64,000 bases of DNA. Source: an uncultured Eubacteriales bacterium. Lineage in GTDB: Bacteria > Bacillota > Clostridia > Lachnospirales > Lachnospiraceae. Shown one piece after another: positions 33,840 through 43,138 of the stretch; the first letter of the stretch is position 1; each line of letters starts with the position of its first letter. The notes under the pieces are model-generated. The model was not told the DNA's origin. It ran no database searches and saw nothing but the letters and a program-made list of their open reading frames with translations. Location: positions 62,001 through 126,000 of the forward strand of contig CASDTX010000046.1 of the NCBI GenBank assembly GCA_949283695.1, read 5' to 3'. The position numbers were made by a program, and so were the translations under genes.

Positions 33840-35327
33840 ATGAATTTATTGTATAATAGTACAAGAAACACAGAGAAAAAAGTGACTGCATCTGAGGCAG
33901 TTTTGAAAGGCCTTGCTGAGGATGGGGGACTGTTTGTTCCGGAGTACATTCCCAAGCTGGATGTGACGATGGACGAACTGAAGACCATGTCTTATCAGGA
34001 GACCGCATACGCAGTCATGAAGCAGTTCCTTACGGATTACACAGAAGAAGAACTGAAGCATTGTATTTCCAGTGCTTATGATGAGAAGTTTGATACAGAA
34101 GTGATTGCGCCGCTGGTGAAAGTGGGAGACACGTATCATCTGGAGCTGTTCCACGGTGCGACGATCGCGTTTAAAGATATGGCACTGTCGATTCTGCCGC
34201 ACCTTATGACCACTGCGGCGAAGAAGAATCATGTGACGAAGGATATTGTGATACTGACCGCCACCTCAGGAGATACGGGGAAAGCAGCCCTTGCCGGATT
34301 CGCGGATGTGCCGGGAACGAAGATCATCGTCTTCTATCCCAAGGGCGGAGTGAGCCGGATTCAGGAGCTTCAGATGGTGACGCAGAAGGGCGGGAATACT
34401 TCTGTTGTCGCGATTCACGGGAATTTTGACAATGCGCAGAATGGTGTGAAGGCGATCTTCGAGGACCGGGAACTGGAACAGGAACTGGCAGATAAGGGAT
34501 ATCAGTTCTCTTCTGCAAACTCGATCAATATCGGACGCCTTGTTCCGCAGGTGGTATATTATGTGTATGCTTATGCAAAGCTGCTCGAGAATGAAGAGAT
34601 TGCCCCCGGGGAGGAAATCAATGTGACAGTGCCCACGGGGAACTTTGGAAATATTCTGGCCGCATATTATGCGAAGCAGATGGGCGTGCCGATTGCAAAA
34701 CTGATCTGTGCATCCAATGAGAATAAGGTGCTCTTTGACTTCTTTCAGACCGGTGTTTATGACCGGAACCGGGAGTTTAAACTGACGTCTTCCCCGTCCA
34801 TGGATATCCTGATTTCCAGCAATCTGGAGCGTCTGATCTATACGATTGCCGGACAGGACGCAGCGAAAGATGCCGAGCTTATGACGCAGCTCAAAGAGAA
34901 CGGCGTCTATGAGATTACGGATCAGATGCGGGAGAAGCTGAATGACTTTGCAGGCGGCTTTGCGACAGAGGAAGAATGCAGTGCAGCCATCCGCAGAACT
35001 TATGAGACCACCGGATATGTGATGGATACCCATACAGCTGTAGCGGCGTCTGTATGTGCTGACTATCGCAGAAAGAGCGGGGATGAGAAGAAATGCCTTG
35101 TGGCTTCAACGGCAAGTCCTTATAAGTTTATCCACAGCGTGATGACAGCCATTGATGAGAAATATGCTTCAGCAGATGAATTTCAGCTGATCGATGAGCT
35201 GAGCCGGATTTCACAGACGGATGTGCCGAGAGCAGTGGAGGAGATCCGCAGCGCTCCGATCAGACATCATCGGGAATGTGATGCAGACACAATGAAGGAT
35301 ACCGTGAAGGAGATCCTGGGTGTCTAG
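33840..35327 (+). CDS. thrC: Threonine synthase
   Basis: This 495-residue PLP enzyme converts O-phosphohomoserine to threonine. Features are the N-terminal YNSTRNTEKKVTASEAVLKG, HGATIAFKDMALSILP, whose Lys should bind PLP, the LTATSGDTGKAALAGF segment and PTGNFGNILAAYYAKQMG. It belongs to the longer, E. coli/yeast-like class. ATG 33840 has AAAGAGGGC upstream. A 35-residue in-frame extension to 33735 crosses the promoter and is not real. The upstream steps of this pathway use the product of asd. Confidence 0.95.
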   Translation: MNLLYNSTRNTEKKVTASEAVLKGLAEDGGLFVPEYIPKLDVTMDELKTMSYQETAYAVMKQFLTDYTEEELKHCISSAYDEKFDTEVIAPLVKVGDTYHLELFHGATIAFKDMALSILPHLMTTAAKKNHVTKDIVILTATSGDTGKAALAGFADVPGTKIIVFYPKGGVSRIQELQMVTQKGGNTSVVAIHGNFDNAQNGVKAIFEDRELEQELADKGYQFSSANSINIGRLVPQVVYYVYAYAKLLENEEIAPGEEINVTVPTGNFGNILAAYYAKQMGVPIAKLICASNENKVLFDFFQTGVYDRNREFKLTSSPSMDILISSNLERLIYTIAGQDAAKDAELMTQLKENGVYEITDQMREKLNDFAGGFATEEECSAAIRRTYETTGYVMDTHTAVAASVCADYRRKSGDEKKCLVASTASPYKFIHSVMTAIDEKYASADEFQLIDELSRISQTDVPRAVEEIRSAPIRHHRECDADTMKDTVKEILGV

Positions 35328-35401
35328 TGTACTGCGTGGATTCCGAAAATAGGACAGAGCAGGCTGTTCAGAGATCTCTGATCGGCTGACAGAAAAAATA
35401 T

Positions 35402-35451
35402 GAGAGGACAAAATGCAAGAAGGTGATTAAGATCCTGCATTTTGTCCTCTC
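35402..35451. other. Perfect 16-bp inverted repeat between thrC and pckA
   Basis: GAGAGGACAAAATGCA (35402-35417) pairs with TGCATTTTGTCCTCTC (35436-35451) around an 18-nt loop. No T-run follows on the plus strand. The A-run before it would be a T-run on the minus strand. Apart from this and the pckA promoter, nothing else is seen in the 322-bp gap. Confidence 0.7.
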
Positions 35452-35543
35452 TGTATTCCTGAATATCCGAGGAAGTATGGGTAAGAATGAATTGGAGATT
35501 GAATGATCCTTCAAATGATAAGAAGAATTGAGAAAGATTATTG

Positions 35544-35572
35544 TTGATTTTTTGTCAATTGTTCTGTATAAT
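35544..35572 (+). promoter_or_regulatory. Sigma-A promoter of pckA
   Basis: TTGATT (35544-35549), 17 bp and TATAAT (35567-35572), 77 bp before the pckA start. The leader between is long for one ribosome binding site. Confidence 0.6.
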
Positions 35573-35649
35573 GGAAGATGTGCCAATATCAGAGCATGCT
35601 GTGCAAGATCTGATATTCAATACTATAGAAAGAAAGAGGTAGAGCGAAC

Positions 35650-37254
35650 ATGTCAAAGATTGATTTAACTCAGTACGGTATTACCGGAACCACAGAAATC
35701 GTTTACAATCCTTCTTACGAGATGCTGTTTGAAGAAGAGACGAATCCGGACCTGGAAGGCTATGATAAAGGACAGGTCAGCGAGCTTGGTGCTGTCAACG
35801 TTATGACAGGTATTTACACAGGACGTTCCCCCAAAGACAAATACATTGTAATGGATGAGAACTCCAAAGATACAGTATGGTGGACATCTGATGAGTATCC
35901 GAATGACAACCATCCGGCAAGTCAGGAAGCATGGGATGCAGTAAAAGAGCTTGCAATCAAAGAGCTCTCCGGCAAGAGACTGTTCGTTGTTGATGCATTC
36001 TGCGGTGCAAACAAAGACACACGTATGTCAATCCGTTTCATTATGGAAGTTGCATGGCAGGCACACTTTGTAAAGAACATGTTTATCCGCCCTACAGAGG
36101 AAGAGCTTGAGAACTTCACCCCGGACTTCGTGGTATACAATGCGTCCAAGGCGAAAGTAGAGAATTATAAGGAACTGGGGCTCAGATCCGAGACAGCGGC
36201 TATGTTCAACATTACAAGCCGTGAGCAGGTGATCGCCAATACATGGTACGGCGGAGAGATGAAGAAGGGTATGTTCTCCATGATGAACTACTACCTGCCG
36301 CTGAAGGGCATCGCTTCCATGCACTGCTCTGCAAACACAGATATGAACGGTGAGAATACAGCGATCTTCTTCGGACTTTCCGGAACAGGTAAGACAACAC
36401 TTTCCACAGACCCGAAGAGACTTCTCATCGGTGACGACGAGCACGGCTGGGATGACAACGGAGTATTCAACTTCGAGGGCGGATGCTATGCGAAGGTTAT
36501 CGACCTTGACAAAGATTCCGAGCCGGATATCTACAATGCAATCAAGAGAAACGCTCTGCTCGAGAACGTTACACTTGACGAAGAAGGAAAGATCGACTTT
36601 ACAGATAAGAGCGTGACAGAGAATACACGGGTATCTTATCCGATCGATCACATCGAGAAGATCGTACGTCCGGTATCCGCAGCACCGGCAGCGAAAGATG
36701 TTATCTTCCTGTCAGCTGACGCGTTCGGAGTACTTCCGCCGGTATCTGTACTGACACCGGAGCAGACAGAGTACTACTTCCTGTCAGGTTTCACAGCAAA
36801 ACTTGCAGGTACAGAGCGTGGAATCACAGAGCCGACACCGACATTCTCCGCATGCTTCGGACAGGCATTCCTTGAGCTGCATCCGACGAAATATGCAGAG
36901 GAGCTCGTGAAGAGAATGAAAGAGAGCGGAGCGAAGGCATACCTCGTGAATACAGGATGGAACGGAACCGGAAAACGTATCTCCATCAAAGACACACGTG
37001 GTATCATCGACGCAATCTTAAGCGGAGCGATCCTTAACGCACCGACAAAGACGATTCCGTACTTCAACTTCGAAGTTCCGACAGAGCTTCCGGGAGTTGA
37101 TCCTGCGATCCTTGACCCGAGAGATACTTATGCTGAGGCTTCTGAGTGGGAGACAAAGGCAAAAGATCTGGCTGCAAGATTCATTAAGAACTTCAAGAAA
37201 TATGAGAGCAACGAGCTTGGAAAAGCACTTGTTGCAGCTGGTCCGCAGGCGTAA
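35650..37254 (+). CDS. pckA: Phosphoenolpyruvate carboxykinase (ATP)
   Basis: This 534-residue enzyme interconverts oxaloacetate and PEP with ATP/ADP. The P-loop GLSGTGKTT lies at 242-250, preceded by the PCK signature region [19 protein letters not shown], and the metal-binding GDDEHGWDD follows at 261-269. [15 protein letters not shown] residues are seen as [12 protein letters not shown] near 54-65. Codon use is strongly biased, as in a highly expressed gene. In fermentative gut bacteria it often runs toward oxaloacetate in succinate or amino-acid formation (family knowledge). A strong terminator follows. Confidence 0.97.
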   Translation: MSKIDLTQYGITGTTEIVYNPSYEMLFEEETNPDLEGYDKGQVSELGAVNVMTGIYTGRSPKDKYIVMDENSKDTVWWTSDEYPNDNHPASQEAWDAVKELAIKELSGKRLFVVDAFCGANKDTRMSIRFIMEVAWQAHFVKNMFIRPTEEELENFTPDFVVYNASKAKVENYKELGLRSETAAMFNITSREQVIANTWYGGEMKKGMFSMMNYYLPLKGIASMHCSANTDMNGENTAIFFGLSGTGKTTLSTDPKRLLIGDDEHGWDDNGVFNFEGGCYAKVIDLDKDSEPDIYNAIKRNALLENVTLDEEGKIDFTDKSVTENTRVSYPIDHIEKIVRPVSAAPAAKDVIFLSADAFGVLPPVSVLTPEQTEYYFLSGFTAKLAGTERGITEPTPTFSACFGQAFLELHPTKYAEELVKRMKESGAKAYLVNTGWNGTGKRISIKDTRGIIDAILSGAILNAPTKTIPYFNFEVPTELPGVDPAILDPRDTYAEASEWETKAKDLAARFIKNFKKYESNELGKALVAAGPQA

Positions 37255-37279
37255 ATTTCAGATTGACCGAATGAATGGA

Positions 37280-37313
37280 ACGGGCTGCCGCAGATATGCG
37301 GCAGCCCGTTTTT
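37280..37313 (+). terminator. Rho-independent terminator of pckA
   Basis: ACGGGCTGCCGCA (37280-37292) and TGCGGCAGCCCGT (37297-37309) form a perfect 13-bp GC-rich stem with a 4-nt loop and a TTTTT tail. Confidence 0.95.
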
Positions 37314-37340
37314 AATGGAGCAACCCTCTCTTTTGCAAAA

Positions 37341-37967
37341 CTACTCCTTCTGAAAATGTTCTCTTAGTTTTTCTACTGCGCTTTTCTCGATTCGTGAGAC
37401 GTAAGAGCGGGAAATCCCGAGCTGCCTGGCGATTTCCCGTTGGGTATATTCTTCTCCGTTATATAGGCCATACCGCATTTTTAAGACCAGTTTCTCTCTG
37501 GAGGAGAGAAGATTTTCAACATTCTCGTAAAGTTTCTGTACATTTTCTTTCAGGTATATTTTTTCTGAGATGTCATCGTCGTCGGATTCGATGATATCAT
37601 AGAGCCGGATTTCGTTCCCTTCCCGGTCAGTTCCGATGGGTTCATAGAGCGAGATTTCTTTTGATGCTTTTTTTTTGGAGCGAAGGTGCATGAGAATTTC
37701 GTTTTCGATACAGCGTGAGGCATAGGCGGCAAGCCTGTTGCCTTTATCCGGATTGAAAGTGACCACTGCTTTGATGAGTCCGATTGTTCCTATGGATATC
37801 AGGTCTTCCGGATCTTCCTCCAGATTCTGATATTTCTTCATAACATGGGCCACAAGCCTTAAGTTGCGTTCGATCAGGATGTGTTTTGCCTCGAGGTCTC
37901 CCTCCGTATATCTCTGGACATAATGCTTTTCTTCCGACGGGGTGAGGGGATTGGGAAATGATTTCAA
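37341..37967 (-). CDS. sigK: Sporulation sigma factor sigma-K
   Basis: The protein directs RNA polymerase in the mother cell late in sporulation. It has the sigma region 2 block RNLRLVAHVMKKYQNLEEDPEDLISIGTIGLIKAV, given in part as DLISIGTIGLIKAV, the segment CIENEILMHLRSKKK, and the region 4.2 helix YTQREIARQLGISRSYVSRIEKSA. These are diagnostic of sigma-K. The best start is TTG 37967, which has AGAGGTG 5 nt upstream and gives 208 residues (KSFPNPLTPSEE start). GTG 37985 would add six residues without a ribosome site. Either way the B. subtilis-type pro-sequence is missing, and the gene is not interrupted by a skin element. Confidence 0.92.
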   Translation of the reverse strand: MKSFPNPLTPSEEKHYVQRYTEGDLEAKHILIERNLRLVAHVMKKYQNLEEDPEDLISIGTIGLIKAVVTFNPDKGNRLAAYASRCIENEILMHLRSKKKASKEISLYEPIGTDREGNEIRLYDIIESDDDDISEKIYLKENVQKLYENVENLLSSREKLVLKMRYGLYNGEEYTQREIARQLGISRSYVSRIEKSAVEKLREHFQKE

Positions 37968-37994
37968 GACGGCACCTCTTAGCACATTTGATAT

Positions 37995-38023
37995 AGTTTA
38001 TGAAAAAACGGCAGGTATTGTGC
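37995..38023 (-). promoter_or_regulatory. Sigma-E/sigma-K-like promoter of sigK
   Basis: On the minus strand, GCACAAT (38023-38017), 14 bp and CATAAACT (38002-37995) resemble the sigma-E consensus (about GCATATT, 14-15 bp, CATACAAT). It is 28 bp before the TTG start of sigK. Confidence 0.5.
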
Positions 38024-38087
38024 TTTTCCACCCTGAAAGAGGGACAGGAACTGCGCTGCTGAAACTGTGTTTTGTGCAAAATTTCCC

Positions 38088-38117
38088 TTGACAGGGATTT
38101 GCCTTCTGGACTATTAT
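38088..38117 (+). promoter_or_regulatory. Sigma-A promoter of comM-dprA-topA
   Basis: TTGACA (38088-38093), 18 bp and TATTAT (38112-38117). It is divergent from the sigK promoter. The leader to comM is about 165 bp and holds nothing else I recognise. Confidence 0.6.
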
Positions 38118-38286
38118 GAGCATACACTTCCCGGGAGAATCTGTCCCGGTGATCTGTTCCCTGTACGGGGATGCCTGGCCGAATCGGCCGGATTTCAGAT
38201 GTTGTTTTATGTGGTGTTATAGAAGTGATCAGACAGAAATATGACTTGCAGTCTTGGAATCAGGAACTCATAGGAAAGGAGTGCAG

Positions 38287-39840
38287 ATGAGTTTCAGCAC
38301 AGTGCTGTCTGCATCTATTGAAGGGCTGAGCGTTGAGCTTGTCCGGGTGGAAGCAGATGTGTCGAATGGCCTGCCGGTATTTCATATGGTAGGATATCTT
38401 TCGTCAGAGGTGAAAGAAGCGGGGGAGCGGGTACGTACCGCGATACGGAATTCGGGATTCGATTATCCGCCGAAACGAACCGTCGTGAACCTGTCCCCCG
38501 CTACATTGAGAAAGCGAGGGGCATCTTTTGACCTGCCCATCGCGGCAGCGATCCTGACATCGCTGGGAAAGATCAGCATGGAAGCCATGCACGGGTGTCT
38601 TCTGATCGGAGAATTGGGTCTGGACGGAACTGTGAGGAAGATACCCGGCGTACTTCCGGTTGTGATGGAGGCCAAGCGAAATGGAATCACAAGATGCATT
38701 GTCCCGAAAGAAAACCAGGCAGAGGGGGCTCTTGTAGAGGGGATCAGAGTGATCGGCGTCAGAAGGCTGTCGGAAGCAATCGAAGTTCTGAACCAGAAGC
38801 AGATTTCCAATGTCAATGAGGGGATCGATAGCCGGGGCAGTATCGGAGCGCAGATCAAGAATCGGAGCGGGGACAATATCCCGGATTTTGCGGATATCCG
38901 GGGACAGGAGAATGTAAAGCGGGCTGCGGAAATTGCGGTAGCGGGGAGGCATAACCTCCTTCTGATCGGTCCGCCGGGCAGCGGCAAGTCGATGACGGCC
39001 CGCTGTATTCCCGGGATCCTCCCGCCGCTGGATCTGGAAGAAAGCCTGGAAATCACGAAGATCTACAGTGTCATGGGGATGCTCAATGAAGAGGAGCCTC
39101 TGATACGGGAACGGCCGTTTCGGGAGGTCCATCATACGGCGACGCGGGCGGCGCTGATCGGCGGAGGGGCGGTTCCCCATCCGGGCGAGATCAGCCTGGC
39201 GCATGGAGGGGTGCTTTTCCTGGACGAACTTCCGGAATTCAAGAAAAGCGTGCTGGAGGTACTGCGCCAGCCCCTGGAGAAGCACAGTATTCTTATATCA
39301 AGAGTTTACGGTAATTACAGCTTCCCAGCGGATTTTATCCTGGTTGGAGCTATGAATCCGTGTCCTTGCGGGTGCTTTCCAGACATGGAGAAATGTACCT
39401 GTACCCCAACCCAGATTCAGACGTATTTGAGCCGGATCAGCAGGCCGTTCCTGGACCGGATGGATCTGTGTGTGGAGGCTGCCAGAGTGAAGTATGAGGA
39501 CTTGACAGACGAGAGCAGGGCAGAGTGCTCCGCAGAGATTCGGAAGCGGGTGTGCAGTGCGCGCACGATCCAGAAAGAACGGTACCGGGGAACCGGGATC
39601 ACAGGCAATGCCATGCTTGCTGCCGGTGACCTGAAACATTACTGTGAACTTGGTCCGGCAGAGAACCGCCTGATGGAGCAGGCCTTCTCTGTTATGGGAC
39701 TGACCGCCCGGACGTATCATAGAATTATTAAAACCGCCCGCACGATCGCAGATCTGGACGGGACGGACCGGATCTGTGAGAGGCATCTGCAAGAGGCAAT
39801 CGGCTATCGAGTTGTGGACGAGAAGTATTGGAGGAGATAA
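38287..39840 (+). CDS. comM: YifB/ComM-type Mg-chelatase-like AAA ATPase
   Basis: The 517-residue protein has the YifB N-terminal domain (VLSASIEGLSVELVRVEADVSNGLPVFHMVG, given in part as VEADVSNGLPVFHMVG), then an AAA core with Walker A in IGPPGSGKSM and Walker B in VLFLDELPEF. The C-terminal segment with Cys residues NPCPCGCFPDMEKCTC is typical. ComM acts as a branch-migration helicase in natural transformation in other species. In Bacillota the role is inferred. ATG 38287 has AAAGGAG 5 nt upstream. It lies 3 nt before dprA, so the two are coupled. Confidence 0.92.
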   Translation: MSFSTVLSASIEGLSVELVRVEADVSNGLPVFHMVGYLSSEVKEAGERVRTAIRNSGFDYPPKRTVVNLSPATLRKRGASFDLPIAAAILTSLGKISMEAMHGCLLIGELGLDGTVRKIPGVLPVVMEAKRNGITRCIVPKENQAEGALVEGIRVIGVRRLSEAIEVLNQKQISNVNEGIDSRGSIGAQIKNRSGDNIPDFADIRGQENVKRAAEIAVAGRHNLLLIGPPGSGKSMTARCIPGILPPLDLEESLEITKIYSVMGMLNEEEPLIRERPFREVHHTATRAALIGGGAVPHPGEISLAHGGVLFLDELPEFKKSVLEVLRQPLEKHSILISRVYGNYSFPADFILVGAMNPCPCGCFPDMEKCTCTPTQIQTYLSRISRPFLDRMDLCVEAARVKYEDLTDESRAECSAEIRKRVCSARTIQKERYRGTGITGNAMLAAGDLKHYCELGPAENRLMEQAFSVMGLTARTYHRIIKTARTIADLDGTDRICERHLQEAIGYRVVDEKYWRR

Positions 39841-39843
39841 GAC

Positions 39844-40941
39844 ATGGATGCAATGGCATATGAATATTGGCTGGCAGGAATCAGAGGAGTATCTGCAGGA
39901 AAAAAATGCCTTCTCTGCAGGCGGATGAAATCAGCAGAGGCGGTTTATTATATAGAAGAAACACGTCTGAATGAAATGGAGTTCTTGAATGAGCGTGAGA
40001 GAAATACAATTATGCAGGCGGGGAAAGAACAAGGATTTGAAGAAGCGTACGCGAACATGTGTGAGAAAGGGATTCGGCTGATCCCGTGGCATGCCCGGGA
40101 GTATCCCCAGCGCCTGCTGAAAATTACCGATTATCCCTATGCCCTATATGTAAAGGGCAGTCTTCCGGAAGAAGGCAGGCGCGCCGCAGCGGTGGTGGGG
40201 GCACGCAGGTGCACGCCCTATGGAGAGAAATACGCGGTTGAATTTGCCCGTGCGCTGGCAGCATGCGGAGTAGAGATTATCAGCGGCATGGCGCGGGGGA
40301 TTGACGGCATGGGGCACAGAGGTGCACTGATGGGAAAGGGGAGAACTTATGCAGTGCTTGGCTGTGGAGCAGACATCTGCTATCCAAGAGAACATATCGG
40401 CCTTTATGTGGACATCTTGGAGCAGGGGGGAGGAATTCTGTCGGAACAGCCGCCGGGAACTCCGCCGCTTGCGCAGAATTTCCCGGCCCGGAACCGGATG
40501 ATCAGCGGGCTGTCCGATGCAGTGCTGGTGATGGAGGCCGGACAGAAGAGTGGTTCCCTGATCACAGTGGACATGGCGCTGGAACAGGGCAAGGACGTGT
40601 ATGCACTTCCCGGGCCGGTGAACAGTGAGCTGAGCAACGGGTGCAACCGTCTGATCCGTCAGGGAGCCGGGATTCTCCTGTCCCCGGATCAGCTTCTGGA
40701 AGAGTGGGAACTGGCGGCAGACAGTCCTCTGCATGGGGTGCCGGAGGACTGGAAAAATGAAAAAATGCTTGAAACTGCTGAAAAATTGGTGTATAGTTGT
40801 CTCGGTTTGTATCCCAAAGGGGCGGACTGGATCGTGGCAGAGACCCGGCTGGAAGCAAGGACTGTCATGGAACTTCTGGTTTCCCTGCAGCTGAAGGGAT
40901 ATATAAGAGAAGTAGCGAAGAATCAGTATATTAGGAGTTAG
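39844..40941 (+). CDS. dprA: DNA-processing protein DprA
   Basis: The 365-residue protein has the Rossmann-type DprA core: AAVVGARRCTPYGEKYAVEFARALA, given in part as VVGARRCTPYG, then SGMARGIDGMGHRGAL, TYAVLGCGADICYPREH and FPARNRMISGLSDAVLVMEAG. A C-terminal winged helix follows. DprA loads RecA on incoming single strands during transformation. It starts 3 nt after comM and ends 4 nt before topA, the conserved Bacillota arrangement. Confidence 0.95.
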   Translation: MDAMAYEYWLAGIRGVSAGKKCLLCRRMKSAEAVYYIEETRLNEMEFLNERERNTIMQAGKEQGFEEAYANMCEKGIRLIPWHAREYPQRLLKITDYPYALYVKGSLPEEGRRAAAVVGARRCTPYGEKYAVEFARALAACGVEIISGMARGIDGMGHRGALMGKGRTYAVLGCGADICYPREHIGLYVDILEQGGGILSEQPPGTPPLAQNFPARNRMISGLSDAVLVMEAGQKSGSLITVDMALEQGKDVYALPGPVNSELSNGCNRLIRQGAGILLSPDQLLEEWELAADSPLHGVPEDWKNEKMLETAEKLVYSCLGLYPKGADWIVAETRLEARTVMELLVSLQLKGYIREVAKNQYIRS

Positions 40942-40945
40942 GGTT

Positions 40946-43024
40946 ATGGCACATTATCTTGTTATCGTGGAATCACCTGCGAAAGTGAAAACGATCAAAA
41001 AATTTCTGGGAAGCAATTATTCCGTTGCGGCATCCCAGGGACATGTTCGGGATCTTCCCAAGAGTACACTTGGAATTGATGTGGAGCATGATTACGAGCC
41101 GAAGTATATCACGATCCGCGGCAAAGGTGATATTCTCGCGGCATTGAGGAAAGAGGCAAAGAAGGCGGATAAAGTTTTCCTTGCAACGGACCCTGACCGT
41201 GAGGGAGAGGCGATTTCCTGGCATCTTGCGGCAGCGCTGAAGCTGGATGAGAAGAAGATGCGGAGGATCACGTTTAACGAGATTACGAAAAATGCAGTAA
41301 AGGCATCCCTGAAGGAACCAAGGGATATCGACATGAACCTGGTTGATGCGCAGCAGGCCAGACGTGTGCTGGACCGCATGGTTGGATATCGGATCAGCCC
41401 GCTTCTCTGGGCGAAGGTGAAGAGAGGGCTGAGCGCGGGGCGTGTGCAGTCCGTGGCTCTGCGTCTTGTGGCAGACCGTGAGGACGAGATCAACGCATTC
41501 ATCCCGGAAGAGTACTGGAGCCTGGATGCCATCCTGAAGATCAAAGGTGAGAAACGGCCGCTCACAGCGAGATTCTACGGTACAGATAAGAAGAAAATGA
41601 CGATCCACTCCGAGGAGGAGTTAAATCAGATTCTGAAAGAAATCGAGGATGCCAAGTTCCAGATCACAGACATCAAGACCAGCGAGAGAATCCGCAAGGC
41701 GCCGCTTCCATTTACGACAAGCACCCTGCAGCAGGAAGCTGCCAAAGCACTGAACTTTGGAACCCAGAAGACCATGCGTATCGCCCAGCAGCTTTATGAA
41801 GGCGTGGATATCAAAGGAAACGGGACGGTCGGTGTGATCACATATCTGCGTACGGACTCTACAAGGATTGCAGACGAGGCAGACGCTGCGGCGCGGGAGT
41901 ACATTTCATCAGTTTATGGGAAAGAGTTTGCAGCTGCGGGGCAGGGATCTGCGGGCAGCGGGAAGAAGATTCAGGACGCCCATGAGGCGATCCGGCCTAC
42001 GGATATCAGCAGGACTCCGGCGATGCTGAAAGACTCCCTGACCAGGGATCAGTTCCGGCTCTATCAGCTGATCTGGAAGCGGTTCGCTGCAAGCCGGATG
42101 AATCCTGCGAAATATGAGGCTACCTCTGTAAAGATCGGTGCGGGAGCGTACTGTTTCACCGTGTCAACCTCCAAGCTGGTCTTCGAGGGATTTCGTTCGG
42201 TGTATACAGAAGCGGATGAAGAGAAAGAAGAGAGCAACGTTCTTGTTGGAAATCTGAGCATGGACTCCGTACTTACAAAGGAAGAGTTTGATACGAAACA
42301 GCATTTTACCCAGCCGCCGGCACACTATACTGAGGCCAGCCTGGTGAAGGCGCTGGAGGAACTGGGGATCGGACGTCCCAGCACTTATGCGCCTACGATT
42401 TCTATTATCCTGGGACGCAGGTATGTGACCAAAGAGGCGAAAAATCTCTATCTCACAGAGATCGGTGAAGTAGTCAACAATATGATGAAACAGTCGTTCC
42501 CCAGTATTGTAGATGTGAACTTCACGGCAAATATGGAAGGCCTTCTGGACATGGTCGAAGAAGGAAAAGTAGAGTGGAAGGAGATCATCCGTAACTTCTA
42601 TCCGGATCTTGACGCGGCAGTCAAAACGGCGGAGAAAGAGCTGGAAACCGTGAAGATCGAGGATGAGGTTACAGAGGTTGTCTGTGAAGAGTGCGGCAGG
42701 AATATGGTGATCAAATACGGCCCCCATGGGAAGTTTCTGGCATGCCCGGGATTCCCGGAATGCCGGAATACAAAGCCCTATCTGGAGAAAATCGGAGTGC
42801 CGTGTCCGATCTGCGGGAAGGACGTGGTGATCCGTAAGACAAAGAAGGGCAGAAAGTACTACGGATGCGAGAATAATCCGGATTGTGAGTTTATGTCCTG
42901 GCAGAAACCGTCTACAGAAAAGTGTCCGCAGTGCGGCGGCTATATGGTTGAAAAAGGAAATAAACTTGTCTGTGCAGACGAGAAGTGCGGGTATGTTGCG
43001 GTTCTGCATAGAAAAAAAGCATAA
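40946..43024 (+). CDS. topA: DNA topoisomerase I
   Basis: The 692-residue enzyme relaxes negative supercoils. The TOPRIM domain has IVESPAKVKTIKKFLG and FLATDPDREGEAISWHL. The active-site segment VGVITYLRTDSTRIADEA carries the catalytic Tyr near residue 300. Three C-terminal zinc ribbons (CEECGRNMV, CPICGKDVV, CPQCGGYMV) complete the protein. It starts 4 nt after dprA and continues the comM-dprA-topA operon. The length is normal. Confidence 0.97.
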   Translation: MAHYLVIVESPAKVKTIKKFLGSNYSVAASQGHVRDLPKSTLGIDVEHDYEPKYITIRGKGDILAALRKEAKKADKVFLATDPDREGEAISWHLAAALKLDEKKMRRITFNEITKNAVKASLKEPRDIDMNLVDAQQARRVLDRMVGYRISPLLWAKVKRGLSAGRVQSVALRLVADREDEINAFIPEEYWSLDAILKIKGEKRPLTARFYGTDKKKMTIHSEEELNQILKEIEDAKFQITDIKTSERIRKAPLPFTTSTLQQEAAKALNFGTQKTMRIAQQLYEGVDIKGNGTVGVITYLRTDSTRIADEADAAAREYISSVYGKEFAAAGQGSAGSGKKIQDAHEAIRPTDISRTPAMLKDSLTRDQFRLYQLIWKRFAASRMNPAKYEATSVKIGAGAYCFTVSTSKLVFEGFRSVYTEADEEKEESNVLVGNLSMDSVLTKEEFDTKQHFTQPPAHYTEASLVKALEELGIGRPSTYAPTISIILGRRYVTKEAKNLYLTEIGEVVNNMMKQSFPSIVDVNFTANMEGLLDMVEEGKVEWKEIIRNFYPDLDAAVKTAEKELETVKIEDEVTEVVCEECGRNMVIKYGPHGKFLACPGFPECRNTKPYLEKIGVPCPICGKDVVIRKTKKGRKYYGCENNPDCEFMSWQKPSTEKCPQCGGYMVEKGNKLVCADEKCGYVAVLHRKKA

Positions 43025-43042
43025 AATCAGTTGAATTGCATT

Positions 43043-43057
43043 GCTATTCTGAAAATG
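43043..43057. promoter_or_regulatory. CodY-box-like site upstream of codY
   Basis: This 15-mer ends CTGAAAATG and matches AATTTTCWGAAAATT at 11 of 15 positions. It may allow CodY to control its own gene. A 12-bp palindrome TTGTATATACAA lies at 43096-43107. Confidence 0.3.
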
Positions 43058-43138
43058 GTATGTTAAGATAATTTTATCTATCGAATTGATTGAATTTGTA
43101 TATACAATTCTGTCGAATATGAGCATACGGAGGAAATA

